A stretch of 34,807 bases of DNA from a virus, in IMG/VR virus record IMGVR_UViG_3300046005_000679, positions 1-34,807 of that record; one strand, given 5' to 3'. Numbering within the stretch: the first letter of the stretch is position 1; each line of letters opens with the position of its first letter. The notes beneath the pieces are model-generated. The model made no database searches. It was not told the DNA's origin and was given only the letters and a program-made list of their open reading frames with translations. Positions 7,755-15,683 of the stretch are shown here, in pieces. The translations under genes were made by a program, and so were the position numbers.

Positions 7755-8248
7755 TGGGTAGTTTATTGGAGTTATTAAGTGGCGGTGGAAGTCTTGTTGA
7801 TTTACTAAGAAAGAATCCTATGGGAGGTTCTGGCAATGCCATGTCTGGACAGGTTGCAGGTGCTGTATTGCCACAAAGTTCATTAAATCAAGCATTAACA
7901 GGATCACCTACAACTACTAATCCTATGATGTCATCAACAATAGGATCAACAGCAACCATTCCTGCACAAAAACAAAGTAATCGTAGTTGGGAGAAATGGG
8001 CGCAACCACAAGATGTTTCTGCTGGATTAGTTGCAGGACAAGCCAACGATCCGATGTATAATCAAATGATGCAACAGGTTATGCAACAACAACAGCCTCA
8101 ACAACAAAGACAACCAATGACTTCTGTTGGTGTAGCGCAGCTTCCACAGACAGGTATTCCACAAGCTACTATGCCTCAAATGCCTGGTGCTATTCATCCA
8201 AACGAAGATATGATGTCATTATTTAGAAGATTAATGGGAGGTGCGTAG
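7754..8248 (+). CDS. Low-complexity Gln/Met-rich virion protein
   Basis: 164 aa, start overlapping the previous stop. The N-terminus is a helix plus Gly/Ser stretch (GSLLELLSGGGSLVDLLRKN). The centre is Gln-rich (MMQQVMQQQQPQQQRQP). The end includes P-N-E-D-M-M-S-L-F-R-R-L-M. No known domain. Packing between two ejection-type genes suggests a small internal virion or chaperone protein. Confidence 0.55.
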   Translation: MGSLLELLSGGGSLVDLLRKNPMGGSGNAMSGQVAGAVLPQSSLNQALTGSPTTTNPMMSSTIGSTATIPAQKQSNRSWEKWAQPQDVSAGLVAGQANDPMYNQMMQQVMQQQQPQQQRQPMTSVGVAQLPQTGIPQATMPQMPGAIHPNEDMMSLFRRLMGGA

Positions 8249-9423
8249 TGGCATTTAATATTGTTGATATGTTAAGAGGTGATATTGTCCAGCGACAACA
8301 ACCTCAACAAAATTCAAGCTCAGGTCTTGGTGAGATGCTTTCATATCTAATGCAAAGTAACAACCAACCTGTTGCAAAAGTTCCTGAACAAGCTCAATAC
8401 TGGAATCCTCCGAGTTTAAGTGAGATTGCTCAAGTTTCTGCTAATAGAAGACAAGAAAATCAACAAGAAGATTCATTTGCAAAGTTGCGTGAATTGATTG
8501 GAACTAAAGGAACTGCTGGTAATAATATTCCAATACCATTTAGGGGTGCAGTAATGCCAACTAAAGGAACAGGATTAATGGGTGGACAAATAACCATGCC
8601 AGAATTTGCTATTGGTCTTGCTGGTCTTCCTGATAAGGCTTTAGCATCTCAAGGTTTTGATATGATGACTAACTTGTCAAAACCAACTCCTCAACCTGCT
8701 CTACATTCTATGGGTGTTCCTAATAAACCTGGTTATAAAGTTAATTTCTATCTTGATGCTAATAACCAACCTGTACCAGTTGGCGAACCGTACAAAGCAG
8801 ATGGAGGAATTAATATTAATACTGGTGCTGCAGGTGCTATGGGTAATATATTAACACCAGCGCAAAACAAAGAAATTGGTCTTAATGAAAAAGATGTTGC
8901 ACAAGTTAATCCACAAGGAGCTATTAGTGTTATTAGCAAAGCACCTGCACCAGTTGAATTAAAAGATTGGCAAAGAAAAGATTTAGACTTTGTTACAAGA
9001 ATGATGCAAGCAGATAAGGTTTTATCTGAAGTTGGGACTAAATATGATCCATCTTATGTAAAAGGTGCTAGATATTTAGAGAATACACCAATCTTAGGTG
9101 ACATAGCTAATGCTGCTATAAGTGAAAATGACCAACGTGTTTTACAGGCTCAACGTCAATTCCTTAATTCTGTATTAAGACCTGAGTCTGGTGCTGTTAT
9201 TGGTGATGTTGAATTTGCAAGTGGAGTAAAACAATATTTTCCACAGCCAAATGAATCAAAAAAGATACAGGAACAAAAAGCTAATGCAAGAAGAACTGCA
9301 ATAGAAGGTTTAAAACTTGGAATACCTCCAGAGTTTTTACCTAAAACAGATTATGGATCATATTCTCCATCAACAGGAGGTGGTTTAAAATCTGCTGAAC
9401 AATACTTAATGGAGAATCAATAA
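8248..9423 (+). CDS. Virion/ejection-type protein with RESGAxI-like motif (GTG start)
   Basis: 391 aa from a GTG that overlaps the previous TAG by one base; no nearby ATG gives a better start. The first 240 residues are low-complexity and Pro/Gln/Asn-rich. The last 130 are helical and hold the block Q-R-Q-F-L-N-S-V-L-R-P-E-S-G-A-V-I-G-D-V-E-F followed by K-Q-Y-F-P-Q-P-N and A-N-A-R-R-T-A-I-E. That block recurs in virion or DNA-transfer proteins of many tailed phages, but its biochemical role is not established. Cluster position supports an ejection role. Confidence 0.6.
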   Translation: MAFNIVDMLRGDIVQRQQPQQNSSSGLGEMLSYLMQSNNQPVAKVPEQAQYWNPPSLSEIAQVSANRRQENQQEDSFAKLRELIGTKGTAGNNIPIPFRGAVMPTKGTGLMGGQITMPEFAIGLAGLPDKALASQGFDMMTNLSKPTPQPALHSMGVPNKPGYKVNFYLDANNQPVPVGEPYKADGGININTGAAGAMGNILTPAQNKEIGLNEKDVAQVNPQGAISVISKAPAPVELKDWQRKDLDFVTRMMQADKVLSEVGTKYDPSYVKGARYLENTPILGDIANAAISENDQRVLQAQRQFLNSVLRPESGAVIGDVEFASGVKQYFPQPNESKKIQEQKANARRTAIEGLKLGIPPEFLPKTDYGSYSPSTGGGLKSAEQYLMENQ

Positions 9424-11132
9424 TGAGTTCCTATGGTGATTTACAAAAAGCATTTTATCTAGCGCAACAAAGAGGCGATACAGAGCATGCCACAAAGTTT
9501 GCAAAAGAATTAGCTGCACAAGGAACTGATTATAGTGGAAAGCAAGTTGAAGAAGCCAGCCTACAGGCTGGTGATACATTAGGCGGTAATGTTTGGAATG
9601 GCAAAGGTTGGGTATCTCCTGATAAGTATGATCTGCCGTTAAAACCTACCATGCAAGAAAACAAACCACAATCATGGTTAAAGGTAGCAACAAGAGGCGT
9701 TTCCAATCTTCCATCATCTACTGTTGGCGTAGCTGGTGACGTTGTGTCTAGCGTTTTACATCCTGTTGATACAGCACAAGGTGTTTTAGATTTAGGCAAT
9801 GCTGTGCTTCAGAAAGTGCTTCCTGATGCTATTGTTCAAATGATGCCAGAAAGCACACGCAATAATCCTGCTAAATTAAACGCTGTCGTTGATTTTTATA
9901 AATCACGCTATGGTAATGTGGAAAACTTTAAAGAAGCTTTAGCATCTGATCCTGCAAGCGTATTAGGTGATTTTTCAACAGTGCTAACAGGTGGTGGTTC
10001 TTTAGCTTCAAAAATTCCAGCGTTGACTAAAGTTGGTAATATTGTAGCAGGCGCAGGACGCATTGTTGATCCTTTATCTATTGCTGTTAATGCAACTCCT
10101 TCGTTTGGTAGAGGTCTTGCAAATGTGATTGGTGGAGTTGGAACACATACAGGCGGAGAAAGTTTAAAAACAGCAGCTAGAGCAGGAACTGAAGGTGGAA
10201 AGATGGCTGAAACATTCTTAGGAAACATGCGGGGCAATGTTCCTATGCAGGATGTTTTAGATATGGCAAAACAAAATGTTGCTGATATGGGTGCTACAAA
10301 AGCACAAGCATATCAACAAGGAATAGCTGGTATATCTAATGATAAATCAATATTAGATTTTAATAAGATAGACAATACTTTAGCAAATACATATGACAAG
10401 GTAACATTCAAAGGAAAACCAAAGAATGATGTTGCATTTACTGCTTTTAGTAAAATAGCTGATGAAATTAATAACTGGAAAAATTTAGATCCTGCTGAAT
10501 ATCATACGCCAATAGGTCTTGATTCGCTTAAGCAAAGAATAGGTGGAATACAAGAGTCTATTCCATACGAAGAAAAGACTGCAAGAATGGTAGCTAAAAA
10601 TCTTTATGATTCAGTAAAGAATGAAATATCTAATCAAGCACCAACCTATTCAAAAGTGATGAAGGATTATTCACAGGCATCTGATTTAATCAATGAAATA
10701 GACCGTACATTCTCATTAAAACAGTCTGGCAATCCAGATACAGCGATGCGTAAACTACAGTCTTTAATGCGTAATAATGTTAATACAAATTATGGAAATA
10801 GACTTGATCTGTTTAAAACTTTAGAAGATCAAGGAAGGAATGAACTTACTTCTGCAATAGCAGGTCAAGCACTTAACTCATGGACTCCAAGAGGTCTTGC
10901 AAATGCTGGATTAACAGGTATAGGAAGTTATGCGGTTGGTGGCGCACCATTGGCTGTACCTATGCTTATGGCACAATCACCTAGATTAATGGGTGAAGCA
11001 GCTTATGGTGTTGGTTTATTATCAAAACCTGTAACAAAAACATCTAAAAAGTTAAAAGGTATGTTTGATTATTTAAATATTGATCCAACACTTACTGGAA
11101 ATTTATTATACCAAGCCAGGGAGGATCGTTGA
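9423..11132 (+). CDS. Large internal virion / DNA ejection protein candidate
   Basis: 569 aa, start overlapping the previous TAA. It is Ala/Gly/Leu-rich and mainly helical. Several weakly hydrophobic segments occur: about 95-125 (VSNLPSSTVGVAGDVVSSVL), 185-245 and 490-530 (LANAGLTGIGSYAVGGAPLA). This suits a protein that inserts into or crosses membranes during DNA delivery. A charged helical middle (about 270-470) separates them. No lysozyme or transglycosylase motif was found. It is the largest member of the five-gene cluster before the terminator, as in P22-like ejection modules. Confidence 0.55.
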   Translation: MSSYGDLQKAFYLAQQRGDTEHATKFAKELAAQGTDYSGKQVEEASLQAGDTLGGNVWNGKGWVSPDKYDLPLKPTMQENKPQSWLKVATRGVSNLPSSTVGVAGDVVSSVLHPVDTAQGVLDLGNAVLQKVLPDAIVQMMPESTRNNPAKLNAVVDFYKSRYGNVENFKEALASDPASVLGDFSTVLTGGGSLASKIPALTKVGNIVAGAGRIVDPLSIAVNATPSFGRGLANVIGGVGTHTGGESLKTAARAGTEGGKMAETFLGNMRGNVPMQDVLDMAKQNVADMGATKAQAYQQGIAGISNDKSILDFNKIDNTLANTYDKVTFKGKPKNDVAFTAFSKIADEINNWKNLDPAEYHTPIGLDSLKQRIGGIQESIPYEEKTARMVAKNLYDSVKNEISNQAPTYSKVMKDYSQASDLINEIDRTFSLKQSGNPDTAMRKLQSLMRNNVNTNYGNRLDLFKTLEDQGRNELTSAIAGQALNSWTPRGLANAGLTGIGSYAVGGAPLAVPMLMAQSPRLMGEAAYGVGLLSKPVTKTSKKLKGMFDYLNIDPTLTGNLLYQAREDR

Positions 11133-12298
11133 TGACATTAGAAGAAATTGTTAATGGTTTAAAATCTGCTGGTCAAGATTACAGTCAGTTATTTAATAAC
11201 AATCCTAGATATACTGGAGTAGCATCTAATGTTACTAAAGGTCTTGAAAACCTTGTACCACCACAGTTTACTAATACACAAGATGCTAAAAGCCAAGAAT
11301 ACAGTAAGAAGTTAGCTGATTGGGCGTTGGGTAATGGTATGGGCATGGCTGGTATGGCGTTGGCTATAAAAAATACAAGAATGGGGGATATTGGTTTTGA
11401 TCCAAGATTTGATAAGCGCATAAGAGAACAGGAGAAATTAAAAAATTTACAAACAACTGTAGATGTTCCTGATATAGAAATACCAAAGGTATCATTGGTT
11501 GACTATGAAGGATACCCTTTTATTACGTCAATGTCAGATAGAACTAATGTTGGTCAATTGCAATATATAAATGGAGTTCCTGTAGGAACTAATTTGCAAG
11601 GTGGACAAGATTATATGTTTAATAATCCTGGTCAAGTTTGGGCTTCTGCAAAATCTCCATCCAATGCTTTAGTAAAACAAGCAAACTATTTAAAACAAAT
11701 TACAGGAAAAGATCCTTTATATATGCCATGGCGAATGGCTCCAACAGGAGGTGATTTTGCAAATATGACGGGAGAAACAATGCTCCGTTATATGAGTAAT
11801 AATATGAGCAAGACAGCGCAAAGAGGAGTAAATAAGCAAATAAAAGATTTTATACCTAAGTTTTCAGGAGTTGGATCAGAAGAAGGATTAAATCAATTTA
11901 GAACTGCACCAGATAAAACTCGTAAAGCACTTAAAAGGATGCTTGATAAAAATTACCGTGATGCAGGTGGACTAAGCATAGGTGAAGCTAGACTTGCTGT
12001 TTCTGATCCATATCAATTAACATTACCAGATGGTGAGTTGCAAAATATGGGAATGATTTTTTCTGGAAATAAATTAGTTTCAAGATCAGGTCATAATGCT
12101 TATCCTTATGGCGTACCTGGAGAAGGAATAGGAAAGCTAGATAAAAATATTAATGCTTTTGAATTATTAACAAATGCTGCTGAGTATAGAGGAATTAAAG
12201 ACCTTAAAAATCCATCTCAGCAAGATATTCGTGCATTGCAAATGAAGCCTTATGGCGGAATATTAACAAATGAAATTTTAAAGAAACTTGGATATTAA
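11132..12298 (+). CDS. Virion-associated protein, last gene of the late unit
   Basis: 388 aa. The ATG at 11132 is chosen over the TTG one codon upstream because AGGGAGG at 11118-11124 is seven bases before it. Its A is shared with the previous TGA. A conserved-looking core (about residues 120-215) contains D-Y-E-G-Y-P-F-I-T-S-M-S-D, N-L-Q-G-G-Q-D-Y-M-F and P-L-Y-M-P-W-R-M-A-P. This block appears, from memory, in uncharacterised domains of phage and prophage virion polyproteins. Function unknown. Its stop overlaps the convergent gene 12295-12480 by four bases. Confidence 0.6.
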   Translation: MTLEEIVNGLKSAGQDYSQLFNNNPRYTGVASNVTKGLENLVPPQFTNTQDAKSQEYSKKLADWALGNGMGMAGMALAIKNTRMGDIGFDPRFDKRIREQEKLKNLQTTVDVPDIEIPKVSLVDYEGYPFITSMSDRTNVGQLQYINGVPVGTNLQGGQDYMFNNPGQVWASAKSPSNALVKQANYLKQITGKDPLYMPWRMAPTGGDFANMTGETMLRYMSNNMSKTAQRGVNKQIKDFIPKFSGVGSEEGLNQFRTAPDKTRKALKRMLDKNYRDAGGLSIGEARLAVSDPYQLTLPDGELQNMGMIFSGNKLVSRSGHNAYPYGVPGEGIGKLDKNINAFELLTNAAEYRGIKDLKNPSQQDIRALQMKPYGGILTNEILKKLGY

Positions 12299-12480
12299 TA
12301 TAGGTATTCATCCTTAAATTTATCAGCAAGTTTTTTATTATATTTTTCTGTTATGAATGCTTTTACTTTTTCTTGTGTAGTTGTTTTTATGTCAAAAACA
12401 ACACAATGTGTTTCATATAAATTAAGTGCTTCCATCATTTTTTTTGGAATTTTTACGTCACAGTTAATTGTTGGTTTCAT
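12295..12480 (-). CDS. Small hypothetical protein, last gene of left operon
   Basis: 61 aa, Lys-rich (MKPTINCDVKIPKKMMEALN...). An antiparallel helix-strand layout is likely and there is no membrane segment. It is convergent with and overlaps the end of the late unit by four bases. The plus-strand terminator at 12502-12530 lies beyond its start, so late transcripts run antisense over the whole gene. No family recognised. Confidence 0.5.
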   Translation of the reverse strand: MKPTINCDVKIPKKMMEALNLYETHCVVFDIKTTTQEKVKAFITEKYNKKLADKFKDEYLY

Positions 12481-12501
12481 TAGTTTGCGCTCTGTAGCTT
12501 T

Positions 12502-12530
12502 GGGAGTTGTTTAACCAACTCCCTTTTTTT
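12502..12530 (+). terminator. Strong rho-independent terminator for the rightward late unit
   Basis: Perfect 8-bp stem GGGAGTTG / CAACTCCC at 12502-12509 and 12516-12523 with a 6-base loop, followed by seven T (12524-12530) on the plus strand. Read leftward the stem is followed by AAAGC, so it should not stop the minus-strand operon. It lies 204 bases past the last late gene. Confidence 0.9.
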
Positions 12531-12780
12531 ATTTACGAACAAATTGACCATCAAGCAAAATCATTTGTGTTTGATAAGCGTTGTTTCTTTCTTGACGTAT
12601 TTGTCTATCTTGATTAAGTTCATTTATATAAGCATTATAATTAGCATCTTGACGCTGTTGACGTAATTCGTTTGTTATTTGACTTGTACGTGCTTGTGCT
12701 GCCAAATCATAACCAGCATCATCATCGCAAGCTAAAACAATAATTGGTATTAATAGCAATATTAAAAATAAATTTTTCAT
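12529..12780 (-). CDS. Small lipoprotein with Asp at +2
   Basis: 83 aa. Signal peptide MKNLFLILLLIPIIVLAC has lipobox V-L-A-C with the acylated Cys at residue 18, followed by D-D-D. In enterobacteria Asp at +2 retains lipoproteins in the inner membrane, so an inner-membrane, periplasm-facing location is inferred. The mature part is a Gln/Arg/Asn-rich amphipathic helix (LAAQARTSQITNELRQQRQD). It is in the early-oriented operon, not with the spanins, and may act at the envelope, for example in superinfection exclusion. Its stop falls in the T-run of the opposing terminator. Confidence 0.65.
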   Translation of the reverse strand: MKNLFLILLLIPIIVLACDDDAGYDLAAQARTSQITNELRQQRQDANYNAYINELNQDRQIRQERNNAYQTQMILLDGQFVRK

Positions 12781-12878
12781 TTCTTTTCCTCTTTCTTTTT
12801 ATCACCAAATATCTTATCCCAGTTTTCTTCAAACTTTTTCCTATCATTTATAGGACGTTGCGCTGAACCTTTACTCAT
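12777..12878 (-). CDS. 33-aa basic phage protein
   Basis: Starts MSKGSAQRPINDRKKF and ends in a Lys/Glu tail. The pattern M-S-K-G-S-x-x-R-P...N-W-D-x-I-F-G recurs as a tiny conserved protein in many phages of Gram-negative hosts. A GGAGG site lies just upstream of the ATG, and the TGA overlaps the lipoprotein start as ATGA. Function unknown. Confidence 0.65.
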   Translation of the reverse strand: MSKGSAQRPINDRKKFEENWDKIFGDKKKEEKK

Positions 12879-13018
12879 TGTTTTTCCTCCAGTTGTTTTT
12901 CCGCCCATTTAACACCATCTTCAAAACCTTCTTCCCATTCTGCTGAGTAGTATTCCTCACTAAATAATGATGAACGTATTGAGTCAATGTATTCTTCTAT
13001 TTCTTTTTCACTAATCAT
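12875..13018 (-). CDS. 47-aa acidic protein with GVKWAEK motif
   Basis: Reads MISEKEIEEYIDSIRSS... and ends F-E-D-G-V-K-W-A-E-K-Q-L-E-E-K-Q. The G-V-K-W-A-E-K motif is shared with the end of the 14370-14669 protein, so these genes appear to exchange a C-terminal module. Both ends overlap neighbours as ATGA, indicating coupled translation. No function known. Confidence 0.6.
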   Translation of the reverse strand: MISEKEIEEYIDSIRSSLFSEEYYSAEWEEGFEDGVKWAEKQLEEKQ

Positions 13019-13542
13019 TTCTTCTCCCTCTCTGCCAACATCAAGTCTGCCGTGTCATAAGCCCAAAACGGGTGTAATTCTCTTTTAGCTGTCACATATG
13101 CTTCAGAAGCTTGTTCAGCAGTGTCAAAATATCCTAAGTGTTTATGTTTTCTATTGACCATTATTTGCGCCACCCATTTTCTATGTTGCTTATGCCATGT
13201 AACACCACGAAATCCAGATGTATTATTCGTTTGTGGACTTGATTGATTTTGGTGATTCTCTTGAGAAGTAGCTAATCTTAAATTAACTATACGGTTATCC
13301 GTTTTAATCTCATTGATATGATCGATATCTTTTTCTGGAAAATTACCATGAACATATAACCATGCTAACCTATGAGCTTGATATCGTTTATTATCAAGCA
13401 TAATTTGACTATGTCCCTTTGAATCTTTACATCCAGCAACAGATCCTTTTTTTGCAACTCCCCTACTTTTAAGGTTTGTGAAAATACCAGTATCAGGGTC
13501 GTAATGTAATGATTCTTTTAATCGTGCGCTTTCAACGCTCAT
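13015..13542 (-). CDS. HNH homing-type endonuclease with AP2 DNA-binding domain
   Basis: 175 aa. The HNH part (about residues 55-105) has Y-Q-A-H-R-L-A-W-L-Y, D-I-D-H-I-N and N-L-R-L-A-T-S-Q-E-N. The C-terminal AP2-like part (about 110-160) has G-F-R-G-V-T-W-H-K-Q-H-R-K-W-V-A-Q-I and L-G-Y-F-D-T-A-E-Q-A-S-E-A-Y. Such free-standing nucleases cut unoccupied alleles and spread by repair. It overlaps its neighbours by four bases on each side, which is unusually tight for a mobile gene and suggests long residence in the operon. Confidence 0.9.
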   Translation of the reverse strand: MSVESARLKESLHYDPDTGIFTNLKSRGVAKKGSVAGCKDSKGHSQIMLDNKRYQAHRLAWLYVHGNFPEKDIDHINEIKTDNRIVNLRLATSQENHQNQSSPQTNNTSGFRGVTWHKQHRKWVAQIMVNRKHKHLGYFDTAEQASEAYVTAKRELHPFWAYDTADLMLAEREKK

Positions 13543-13679
13543 TTCTCTCTCCAGTACATGCTGTGCATTGCTTTAGTAACCCTTTGGTCACGTGTAATAT
13601 ACTCAAACTTATGATTATTACATGATCTTCTAGCATCTAAAAACCATGCTAGACGACACCATTTATTTTTAATTTTCAT
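13539..13679 (-). CDS. 46-aa basic protein, unknown
   Basis: MKIKNKWCRLAWFLDARRSC..., with two Cys, many Arg/Lys and aromatic residues, ending M-Y-W-R-E-K. Its start overlaps the previous gene's stop and its TGA overlaps the HNH-AP2 start as ATGA. The net positive charge could indicate nucleic-acid binding, but no motif supports a function. Confidence 0.55.
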   Translation of the reverse strand: MKIKNKWCRLAWFLDARRSCNNHKFEYITRDQRVTKAMHSMYWREK

Positions 13680-14370
13680 CATCTACTCCAATACCGTGTG
13701 CTTTTTCTATTGCTCTGGCAAAGTTACGAACCATAAAAGTTTTACCAGCATATTTATCCCCCCATAAATCTGCTATTACATCATCACTCAAAGGCTCACG
13801 TTTTTGCGGTGCTGTGTATAAAGGTCTTAAGTTAAATGGTTGCTTTATCTCACCTTTAAATGGTTTTTCACTCCCACAATATGCTTGTGTTGACTCAAGG
13901 TCATTCTCGTACCACTCATACATCCAAGCCACAGGCTCTACCTTATCGGTAACATCAACAATATGCTCACGATTACTTTTAACCTTATCTATTAAACCTG
14001 CTACCGTAACATCTGACACAGGTGACTCTACAGCCAGCTTCATCCGTTCTAAATCAAAGTTGACAGGCTCTTGCTCAGGTTGGGCGAGTAGTTCTTGAAT
14101 TTTATCTTCCGCTTCAAGCAGTAGATTGGTTAATCTTTCATTGTCTTTCAACCAGTCTTGTTTGGCTTCTGCAGCCTCTACTAGTGTCCTATTTGATGAC
14201 TCAAGCCCAACCATTAATCCTTCGTTAAACCTATTTTTCTCAATCACCTTGAATATTTGATCTTGTTCAGGTTGGGCGAGTAGTTCTTTTAGTTCGTAAA
14301 TAAAATGGGCAGGTATCCTAGACTCACTATGGCTTGATATTCTTCTTAACAACTCTCTTTCTTTATTCAT
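13669..14370 (-). CDS. Modular phage protein with LLAQPEQ repeats
   Basis: 233 aa from the ATG at 14370 (UGAUG overlap with the upstream gene). N-terminal N-K-E-R-E-L-L is followed by two copies of E-L-L-A-Q-P-E-Q near residues 30 and 93 bracketing a coiled-coil-like region. Then come E-P-V-A-W-M-Y-E-W-Y, R-P-L-Y-T-A-P-Q-K and a terminal A-R-A-I-E-K-A-H-G-I-G. These blocks are typical of mosaic, Ead-like accessory proteins of phages. It is a partial paralogue of the next upstream gene: same start block, same repeat, same A-H-G-I-G end. Function unknown. Confidence 0.65.
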   Translation of the reverse strand: MNKERELLRRISSHSESRIPAHFIYELKELLAQPEQDQIFKVIEKNRFNEGLMVGLESSNRTLVEAAEAKQDWLKDNERLTNLLLEAEDKIQELLAQPEQEPVNFDLERMKLAVESPVSDVTVAGLIDKVKSNREHIVDVTDKVEPVAWMYEWYENDLESTQAYCGSEKPFKGEIKQPFNLRPLYTAPQKREPLSDDVIADLWGDKYAGKTFMVRNFARAIEKAHGIGVDDEN

Positions 14371-14587
14371 CAATTTTCCCCAATACCGTGTGCTTTTTCA
14401 GCCCACTTAACACCGTTTACAAAAGCATCTCTCGTAACATTAAGCATTGATTGATTACCCTCGCTTATTTGTTGTCGTGTTAATGGCGGACGTTTTGAAG
14501 CTTTTTTACCTTGTTCGTACCCCAGCCGATGCCACCTCGCAATCCTATCCTCAACAGCCTCTTGCTCAGGTTGGTTAAGTAGCTTTT
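14070..14587. repeat. Three dispersed copies of a 27-bp coding repeat (QPEQ repeat)
   Basis: Near-identical 27-bp units lie at 14070-14096, 14262-14288 and 14561-14587. The first two differ at one base, and the third diverges in its second half. All are in the same minus-strand sense and encode L-L-A/N-Q-P-E-Q. A second shared block of about 19 bp encoding K-A-H-G-I-G recurs near 13689 and 14381. Confidence 0.85.
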
Positions 14588-14669
14588 GAATTGCGACTAT
14601 CAAGTGCATATCCTGAACATAAGCAAAATTTTCAACAACCTGTTTCAATAGCTCTCTTTCAATAGTCAT
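14370..14669 (-). CDS. Modular phage protein, paralogue of 13669-14370
   Basis: 99 aa: T-I-E-R-E-L-L-K at the start, Q-K-L-L-N-Q-P-E-Q near residue 28-36, a basic middle (GYEQGKKASKRPPLTRQQ) and end F-V-N-G-V-K-W-A-E-K-A-H-G-I-G-E-N. It shares N- and C-terminal modules with the neighbouring gene and the G-V-K-W-A-E-K piece with the gene at 12875-13018. Overlaps the preceding stop by 11 bases. Unknown function. Confidence 0.6.
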   Translation of the reverse strand: MTIERELLKQVVENFAYVQDMHLIVAIQKLLNQPEQEAVEDRIARWHRLGYEQGKKASKRPPLTRQQISEGNQSMLNVTRDAFVNGVKWAEKAHGIGEN

Positions 14670-14862
14670 AATAATTTCCTCGAAAATCTATAAAAAAACT
14701 GCAATCCATTTCTTTTAATTCCTTCATTGCATCCATGTGCCACATATAATCTTTGGTATCAACTTCAATGGTTAGGTAGCGTTGGCAATCTTGTTTTTTA
14801 TCGCAGTTGCTACCAAGACAGCGTGCTGTTTCATCAGATAGTGGGTGTTTTATTTTAGTCAT
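14659..14862 (-). CDS. Cys-containing small phage protein
   Basis: 67 aa from ATG at 14862 (a GTG lies one codon upstream). Cys at about residues 15, 20, 26 and 54, with C-L-G-S-N-C-D-K-K-Q-D-C-Q-R-Y, suggest possible metal binding. The C-terminus is acidic and aromatic (DFRGNYYDY). Overlaps neighbours on both sides. Small proteins with this Cys pattern occur in other phage early regions; no role is established. Confidence 0.55.
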   Translation of the reverse strand: MTKIKHPLSDETARCLGSNCDKKQDCQRYLTIEVDTKDYMWHMDAMKELKEMDCSFFIDFRGNYYDY

Positions 14863-15100
14863 CACACACCTCTACACTAATATGATCCCCAACCCTCGGA
14901 GGGTTTTCCCCTGTTGCTTTAAGCCAGTAATCAAGAAGATTAATTGCTTCTAACCACCCTGCTGGTGGGCATTTAGATTCTTGTTTAACGGTTGACAGCG
15001 TACTCATTGATGTGCCTGTCTTTCTGGCTATGTCTGCCAGGCTATAACCTTTTACATGTAGCACTTGGAGCATCAATGCAAAATCAATATCCCTATCCAT
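14855..15100 (-). CDS. HTH DNA-binding protein (XRE/Cro-like)
   Basis: 81 aa. Residues 17-45 form a helix-turn-helix: G-Y-S-L-A-D-I-A-R-K-T-G-T-S-M-S-T-L-S, then P-P-A-G-W-L-E-A-I-N-L-L-D-Y-W, the helix that usually packs behind an XRE domain. Size is that of a short Cro-type regulator or adaptor. It is deep in the left operon rather than at the divergent promoters, so it may control internal signals such as the terminator at 15684-15712. Target unknown. Confidence 0.65.
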   Translation of the reverse strand: MDRDIDFALMLQVLHVKGYSLADIARKTGTSMSTLSTVKQESKCPPAGWLEAINLLDYWLKATGENPPRVGDHISVEVCDD

Positions 15101-15560
15101 TGTTAATCCTCATGTCCATTTGTTTGCGTCTTAGTTCATTACAAAACAATTCTACTTTTTTATTTTTGTGCATAAACTCCACTATCTGTGCAGCCATGCC
15201 AGTAATCTTAATTGGCTTGCCTTTGCCAATAAACGCTGATGCTTCACGAACGTAGGGTAGCCATTCCATAATTGCCGCTCTGTTATAAAGAACAGTACCG
15301 TCAAAATGCACACCAGTATGTTTTGGAGCGCAGTATTTCTTATCCTTAAGTATTTTTTCAAGGGTTAACATCTTAACGCCAACCAGTTTAGCCATTTCTC
15401 TTTTGGTCATGTTTGACGATACATTTATAACTGGCATATTGGGCATTTTTGACCTCAATGTTTTTGCTCTTGCACGAGCATTTATTGATAACTTGTTTTC
15501 TTGTCTGTAACGCTGGTTATGTTCCCTCCTTTTTATAATCCGTTCCTGCTCCGTCATCAT
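15093..15560 (-). CDS. Basic protein with predicted HTH
   Basis: 155 aa. The ATG at 15560 overlaps the upstream small gene's TGA as ATGA, which decides the start. The N-terminal 45 residues are strongly basic (IIKRREHNQRYRQENK). M-T-K-R-E-M-A-K-L-V-G-V-K-M-L-T-L-E-K-I-L near residues 50-72 fits an HTH, followed by a second part ending C-N-E-L-R-R-K-Q. It is likely a DNA-binding regulator, since it lies beside another HTH gene, but the family is not recognised. Confidence 0.55.
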   Translation of the reverse strand: MMTEQERIIKRREHNQRYRQENKLSINARARAKTLRSKMPNMPVINVSSNMTKREMAKLVGVKMLTLEKILKDKKYCAPKHTGVHFDGTVLYNRAAIMEWLPYVREASAFIGKGKPIKITGMAAQIVEFMHKNKKVELFCNELRRKQMDMRINNG

Positions 15561-15670
15561 AAACAAATGCCTTCTATCACCAACAAAATAAATGCAACTG
15601 TCATTGCAATCAATAATATCTTTTGGTGTTTTGTAAATGGTATTAATGGTGGGTTCTTGTAATCTTTCAT
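15557..15670 (-). CDS. 37-aa single-membrane-segment protein
   Basis: MKDYKNPPLIPFTKHQKI followed by a hydrophobic stretch L-L-I-A-M-T-V-A-F-I-L-L-V-I. TAGGA lies about ten bases before the ATG and the TGA couples to the next gene as ATGA. It begins 13 bases downstream of a terminator hairpin, so its expression likely depends on read-through. Function unknown. Confidence 0.55.
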   Translation of the reverse strand: MKDYKNPPLIPFTKHQKILLIAMTVAFILLVIEGICL

Positions 15671-15683
15671 AATCTTTTATCCT

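Noticed and set aside
9908-10237. Minus-strand Pro-rich frame of 109 codons
   Set aside because: Antisense shadow of the ejection protein, with no ribosome site and no plausible domain.
14855-15100. CI-type lysogeny repressor
   Set aside because: Only a short HTH, no peptidase or dimer domain, and no integrase or attachment site anywhere in the window.
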